A stretch of DNA of 51,064 nt. It comes from a virus. This document shows positions 48,261-51,064 of this stretch, piece after piece. The position numbers and the translations under genes were made by a program. The stretch is from positions 1 through 51,064 of IMG/VR virus record IMGVR_UViG_3300007734_000719; one strand, written 5' to 3'. Each line of letters opens with the position of its first letter. The stretch's first letter is position 1. The notes beneath the pieces were generated by a model that saw nothing but the letters and a program-made list of their open reading frames with translations, ran no database searches and was not told where the DNA came from.

Positions 48261-48442
48261 ATTAACATTCGGTTAAGGTTTGGTTAAAGTTCGGTTAACC
48301 TTTGAGCAGATGTACTACTTGGCTGGTTTGGTTGGATCATATAACGATCGCGTACGCGCCCGCGTATATCACAGCAAGGTTAAGCTTTGGTTAATTGAAA
48401 TAAATCTTAACGTGCCCCCCGTATTCCACAGCCTGTGGAAAA
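48261..48442. other. Origin-like iterons and DnaA-box pair
   Basis: GGTTAA occurs at 48271, 48282 and 48293 (11-bp steps) and again at 48378 and 48389 (11 bp). At 48424-48442, TTCCACA and TGTGGAAAA form an inverted pair; TTTTCCACA is the cyanobacterial DnaA-box form. A T8 AT-rich run lies at about 48579-48586. This resembles an iteron plus DnaA-box origin. A 61-codon frame crosses it but is unconvincing. Confidence 0.5.
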
Positions 48443-48717
48443 CCCAAAAGCGGGATAGTACATAGGTACTACTCTGTGCCTATTAGATAACTAAGCGCAC
48501 ACTAAGTAACACTTAGCGCGATTGCTATGTATTACTTAGGCTGCCGCAATGTAACAATTAGCTGCCCGCAATCCGGCCTTTTTTTTATATACAGCACTTA
48601 TACGACGGGGCCCGCGAGAACCCTTTTACAATCAGCGGGGTGAAGTGACCCCAAACCTGAGTATAGCACTATATTGACAGGCCCTGGTTAAAAAAATTTA
48701 ATTCTTATTTTTAGCGT
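48443..48717. other. Gene-free flank with hairpin and terminator-like T-run
   Basis: CTAAGT-AAC-ACTTAG hairpin near 48503-48517, two copies of GCTGCC(C)GCAAT near 48540 and 48561, then GGCC followed by TTTTTTTTATAT near 48575-48590. The T-run could end + transcripts. No gene seen. Confidence 0.5.
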
Positions 48718-49617
48718 TTATTCTTTTTTGAGTTGCTCGGTCCGCGTGGCAAAGGTAGAACGCCATTTAAGTTTCCACGAGTCCCAGAAAACACTACATT
48801 TTTTCTGAATTTCGTTCGCACGATCTTCTTGAATTATTTTTTTACAAATTTGCGCTGCTTCCTCCCAAGATGACGCACACACAAAAGGCATATCTTTTTC
48901 GCCTATAAAAATAGAATGCCAGTACGAAGGATGTATTTTTTGATATTCCGTCTGTTTTAGTACCACGGGTATGCTTCCAGCCTCTAAAGCCTCGTAGATT
49001 CGAAAAGAATCTATATTACAACCACCTTGTGGTGCTAAACAAAAAACTGTATCCGACAACAAATCTGCATACTCTTCAGTAGTTAGCCCTTTTGAATCGT
49101 TAAAAAACTCAATTATGTTTAATTGGTAAGGCTTTATATCTTTAAAACAGTCAAATGCGTGTATTCGGTCTGCTTTTAAAGAACCTGCGAAACTCCACGT
49201 ACGTCGTCTTTTTGAGGCTAATACCTTCGGAGTTACGTAGTGTTCAAATTTGTGCCTGTGGCCGAGGCCAAAAGTAAATACTTTATCGTCGCGCCAGTAA
49301 CGCGGACTAAAATAGTTCCGTGCCGCGTATATACAGTTAGGGCTTGACAAGTAAAACATGGGTTCTGTTAAAGTTTCGTCCGATAACAGAATCACCGCAT
49401 ACTTTTTATTAGCTCGATCTAACGCTTCTATGTAGTTGTATGACTCGCTATTGTTTGTGACCACAATGCAATTGTCCAGTAAAACCGCACCTTCTTTGTC
49501 TTTTGGGTAGTGGTACACTAAATCCACATCCTTTAATAGTTCTTCGATCCAACTTCTACCCCACAAGTTTGCGCTTTCGCCAAACCAGATAAGATTAACT
49601 GTTTTATTACTTTCCAT
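48718..49617 (-). CDS. Exostosin-like (GT47-type) glycosyltransferase
   Basis: A 299-aa protein from ATG 49617, which lies 11 bp inside the upstream gene's end. FSPRYWRDDKVFTFGLGHRHKF near residue 103 and KRRRTWSFAGSLKADR near 133 are exostosin-like, followed by CLAPQGGCNIDSFRIYEALEAGSIPVVL near 195-220, the donor-site segment (D-S-x-R-x-Y-E-A-L). Probably transfers a sugar from a nucleotide donor to glycan. With glf it could modify phage or host surface glycans. Confidence 0.8.
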   Translation of the reverse strand: MESNKTVNLIWFGESANLWGRSWIEELLKDVDLVYHYPKDKEGAVLLDNCIVVTNNSESYNYIEALDRANKKYAVILLSDETLTEPMFYLSSPNCIYAARNYFSPRYWRDDKVFTFGLGHRHKFEHYVTPKVLASKRRRTWSFAGSLKADRIHAFDCFKDIKPYQLNIIEFFNDSKGLTTEEYADLLSDTVFCLAPQGGCNIDSFRIYEALEAGSIPVVLKQTEYQKIHPSYWHSIFIGEKDMPFVCASSWEEAAQICKKIIQEDRANEIQKKCSVFWDSWKLKWRSTFATRTEQLKKE

Positions 49618-50233
49618 TGACACACCAGAGCTGCCAACCTGTGTAGAAAGCGTTTTCAATATTTCCAAACAAACTTAGGCAGGAGTCCACGGCTTTTTTG
49701 ACAGATTCTGCTCCATAGTCGTCAAAAATCAAGGCCCCACCTGGCTTTACATGAGGGTAATACAGAGCAATATCTCTACAAACCGACAAACTGTCGTGGG
49801 CACCATCGATATAAAGAATGTCAATCCCTTCCTCGAACTCCGGTTGCAATTTTGAATACAAATCCCAACTGCAACCTTTATAAATATCAACTTTTTCTGG
49901 GTGTTTACTCAAAGATACATTTTTCTTTGTGATTTTTTCAATTTTATCTAAGGTCGGGTGTGCTTCTGGGTTTTCAATGTTCTCTTTTGACCCGGTAAAC
50001 GGATCAATTCCGATTAACCTACTATTTTCGTGCGTTAGGAAGTTATCAATCCACCAAACAGTTGAAGCTCCTTCATACATGCCTATTTCGACAATAAGCC
50101 TTTCGCTTTTAGGATCAAAAACTAATTTTTTTGCTGGTTCATGTTTTTTAATAATTTCATAACCATCGGTAAGATGTTTGTACCAGCCGTGAGTTATTGT
50201 ATATCTTTGATCTAGAGGTGGAGCCTCGGCCAT
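49607..50233 (-). CDS. SAM-dependent methyltransferase (class I, type 24-like)
   Basis: A 208-aa protein. RLIVEIGMYEGASTVWWIDN (about residues 44-63) is the SAM-binding motif I; SRLIGIDPFTG motif II; IDILYIDGAHDSLSV near 138; YPHVKPGGALIFDDYG near 160. This is the Methyltransf_24 pattern found in polysaccharide-modification clusters. Coupled to the glycosyltransferase, so sugar methylation is likely. Confidence 0.85.
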   Translation of the reverse strand: MAEAPPLDQRYTITHGWYKHLTDGYEIIKKHEPAKKLVFDPKSERLIVEIGMYEGASTVWWIDNFLTHENSRLIGIDPFTGSKENIENPEAHPTLDKIEKITKKNVSLSKHPEKVDIYKGCSWDLYSKLQPEFEEGIDILYIDGAHDSLSVCRDIALYYPHVKPGGALIFDDYGAESVKKAVDSCLSLFGNIENAFYTGWQLWCVNGK

Positions 50234-50281
50234 GTGCTGTGTCTCTTTGTTGACATCAGTATACTAGCAGCCCCCTGAGAG

Positions 50282-50309
50282 TTGACAAGGAGTCATAATG
50301 TGCTACCAT
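50282..50309 (+). promoter_or_regulatory. Sigma-70-type promoter with extended -10
   Basis: TTGACA (50282-50287), 16-bp spacer, then TGC-TACCAT (50301-50309). Start would be near 50316, just before ATG 50334. A second TTGACA at about 50260 lacks a good -10. Confidence 0.5.
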
Positions 50310-50333
50310 ACGTATGGTTCACACCTAGCTCAC

Positions 50334-50693
50334 ATGACTAACGACATTAAAATCGATCTCAAAAGCAAAGATCTTCCTATAACTGCTCTAGCGTACCGAT
50401 CCCCTAGTCTCTTGGGACTTCTTCTAAGTTTTACAACTTTTTGGGTTTTACTTCTTTTTGCATCTTTATTTATTTATTCGTTTCTAAAGCAGGTTAGAGA
50501 AGAAGGTCAACGTTCGATTAAATATTCAGAGGTGTATAACCAGGAACTAGATCGGTGTAAGTTAGAAAACCCTTATAACGGCAGGATTATTTTTGATCCT
50601 ATGGGTAACGAAACAAAAAGATACCCGTTTGTTAACTGTTTTGCTTTAGCTCGTTACAACGTCAAAACAAAATACGGATTATCTCCACATTAA
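50334..50693 (+). CDS. Membrane protein with periplasmic domain
   Basis: A 119-aa protein from ATG 50334, whose context TCACATGACTAACG resembles module starts at 4722. Residues about 30-55 (LLGLLLSFTTFWVLLLFASLFIYSF, written in part) form one transmembrane helix. The tail has DRCKLENPYNGRIIFDPMG and FVNCFALARY, two Cys that may pair. Family unknown. Confidence 0.6.
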   Translation: MTNDIKIDLKSKDLPITALAYRSPSLLGLLLSFTTFWVLLLFASLFIYSFLKQVREEGQRSIKYSEVYNQELDRCKLENPYNGRIIFDPMGNETKRYPFVNCFALARYNVKTKYGLSPH

Positions 50694-50718
50694 TTTTACT
50701 TTTCCTAGCTTGCTCTAA

Positions 50719-50759
50719 GGGAGGGATTCGGGTTTAATAACCGAGTCTCTCTTTTTTTT
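50719..50759 (+). terminator. Intrinsic terminator
   Basis: GGAGGGATTCGGGTT pairs with AACCGAGTCTCTC (loop TAAT, small mismatches), followed by eight T. It ends right at the ATG of the next gene, so that gene needs its own promoter or read-through. Confidence 0.85.
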
Positions 50760-50957
50760 ATGAAAATTTTTGTTTTACACGCTGTGTGTCCGACCTGCGG
50801 CGTTTCGTTTTCCTTGAAAGGGTCAAAGCTCAAGGCGTGGTGCGGCAAGAAACAAAAACAACCTGACCGTAAAGGACCTTTTTGTCACTATAAATGTTCT
50901 GCAAAGTACAACGCAAAGAGAGCGTCAGAAAGCAGACTGTTAGAAAAATCTAAATAG
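50760..50957 (+). CDS. Small zinc-ribbon protein
   Basis: A 65-aa protein: VCPTCGVSFSLKGSKLKAWC and FCHYKCSAKYNAKRASES. Two Cys pairs make a zinc ribbon similar to those of phage small proteins with 'FCS.KC...' motifs. Basic; nucleic-acid binding likely. Stop abuts the converging - gene. Confidence 0.6.
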   Translation: MKIFVLHAVCPTCGVSFSLKGSKLKAWCGKKQKQPDRKGPFCHYKCSAKYNAKRASESRLLEKSK

Positions 50958-51064
50958 TTATTTATCCTTAATTGCCGCGATAAACATATTGTTAAACGGT
51001 TTAATTTCACCAATCGAGTAACCAAACTTAACTTGTAAATAGTTAAATAATTCACTTTTGTGTT
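50958..51064 (-). CDS. 3' end of a - strand gene, cut by window edge
   Basis: The last 35 codons read KSELFNYLQVKFGYSIGEIK, PFNNMFIAAIKDK then stop. The 'GEIKPFNNMFIAA' ending is reminiscent of FkbM or similar methyltransferases, and a methyltransferase lies 725 bp away. Too short to decide. Confidence 0.5.
   Translation of the reverse strand, partial: HKSELFNYLQVKFGYSIGEIKPFNNMFIAAIKDK

Noticed and set aside
48280-48465. 61-codon + frame across the iterons
   Set aside because: TTG start inside a repeat, no recognisable composition, overlaps phased GGTTAA sites and the DnaA-box pair.
1-51064. Prophage integration module or photosynthesis genes (psbA/psbD)
   Set aside because: No integrase, excisionase, psbA or psbD sequence was seen on either strand.

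Overview
The window reads as part of the genome of a large tailed phage of a cyanobacterium, most likely a Synechococcus/Cyanobium-type host. Phage evidence: tail or receptor-binding type proteins, a two-domain endolysin, free-standing HNH genes, a complete small replisome (family A DNA polymerase without 5'-3' exonuclease, D5-like primase-helicase, RecB/Cas4-type nuclease, an OB-fold SSB-like protein), dCTP deaminase, and dozens of short tightly packed genes. Cyanobacterial evidence: an RpoD-like group 2 type sigma factor, an NblA-like phycobilisome-degradation adaptor, and several small protein families that I recognise from Synechococcus cyanophages (proteins with SPAAQAVLDA, WGADQELEAC...RRPKPPSL, or DEEIMELMPQQMRDDL). 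No integrase, capsid, portal or terminase gene lies in this window.

Layout. (1) 1-15.35 kb, mostly + strand: virion/adhesin and lysis genes (truncated tail protein, two SPEER-module or C1q-like proteins, GH24+C39 endolysin), galactofuranose-type genes (glf and a DUF3431 protein), small conserved phage proteins, and on the - strand the sigma factor and two membrane proteins. (2) 15.35-15.45 kb: a structured convergent terminator. (3) 15.45-28.65 kb, - strand: replication genes interrupted by a large repeat protein, with nblA alone on the + strand at 20.6 kb. (4) 29-36 kb: small - strand genes, including a paralogous module family with overlapping stop/start junctions, Gly-Tyr-rich tandem proteins and dCTP deaminase. 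(5) 36.4-42.4 kb: a coupled operon of a MoxR/RavA-like AAA+ ATPase, a 58-aa protein, a ViaA-like VWA protein and a DUF3150-like protein with unknown partners. (6) 42.4-47.4 kb: small phage proteins (GP88-like, YkgJ-like and many of 46-120 aa). (7) 47.44-48.72 kb: a 1.3-kb gene-free region built of consecutive hairpins, then five GGTTAA hexamers at 11-bp spacing and an inverted pair of DnaA-box-like sites; I propose a replication origin or a structured RNA array. (8) 48.7-51 kb: an exostosin-like glycosyltransferase and a methyltransferase, then two short + genes and the end of another - gene.

How the parts may work together (inference). The sigma factor and NblA would redirect host transcription and dismantle phycobilisomes. 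The replisome copies the genome. A TATAATTRG-type element 21-24 nt before several putative virion genes may be the late promoter. Glf, DUF3431, GT47-like and methyltransferase genes may decorate virion or host glycans. The MoxR-VWA operon is the strongest candidate for an undescribed multi-protein system. The inverted MAVQPN cassette, decayed module copies and a 66-bp repeat that can fold as a three-way junction show that this genome shuffles small cassettes. All statements come from reading the sequence and from knowledge of protein families; no database search was possible.
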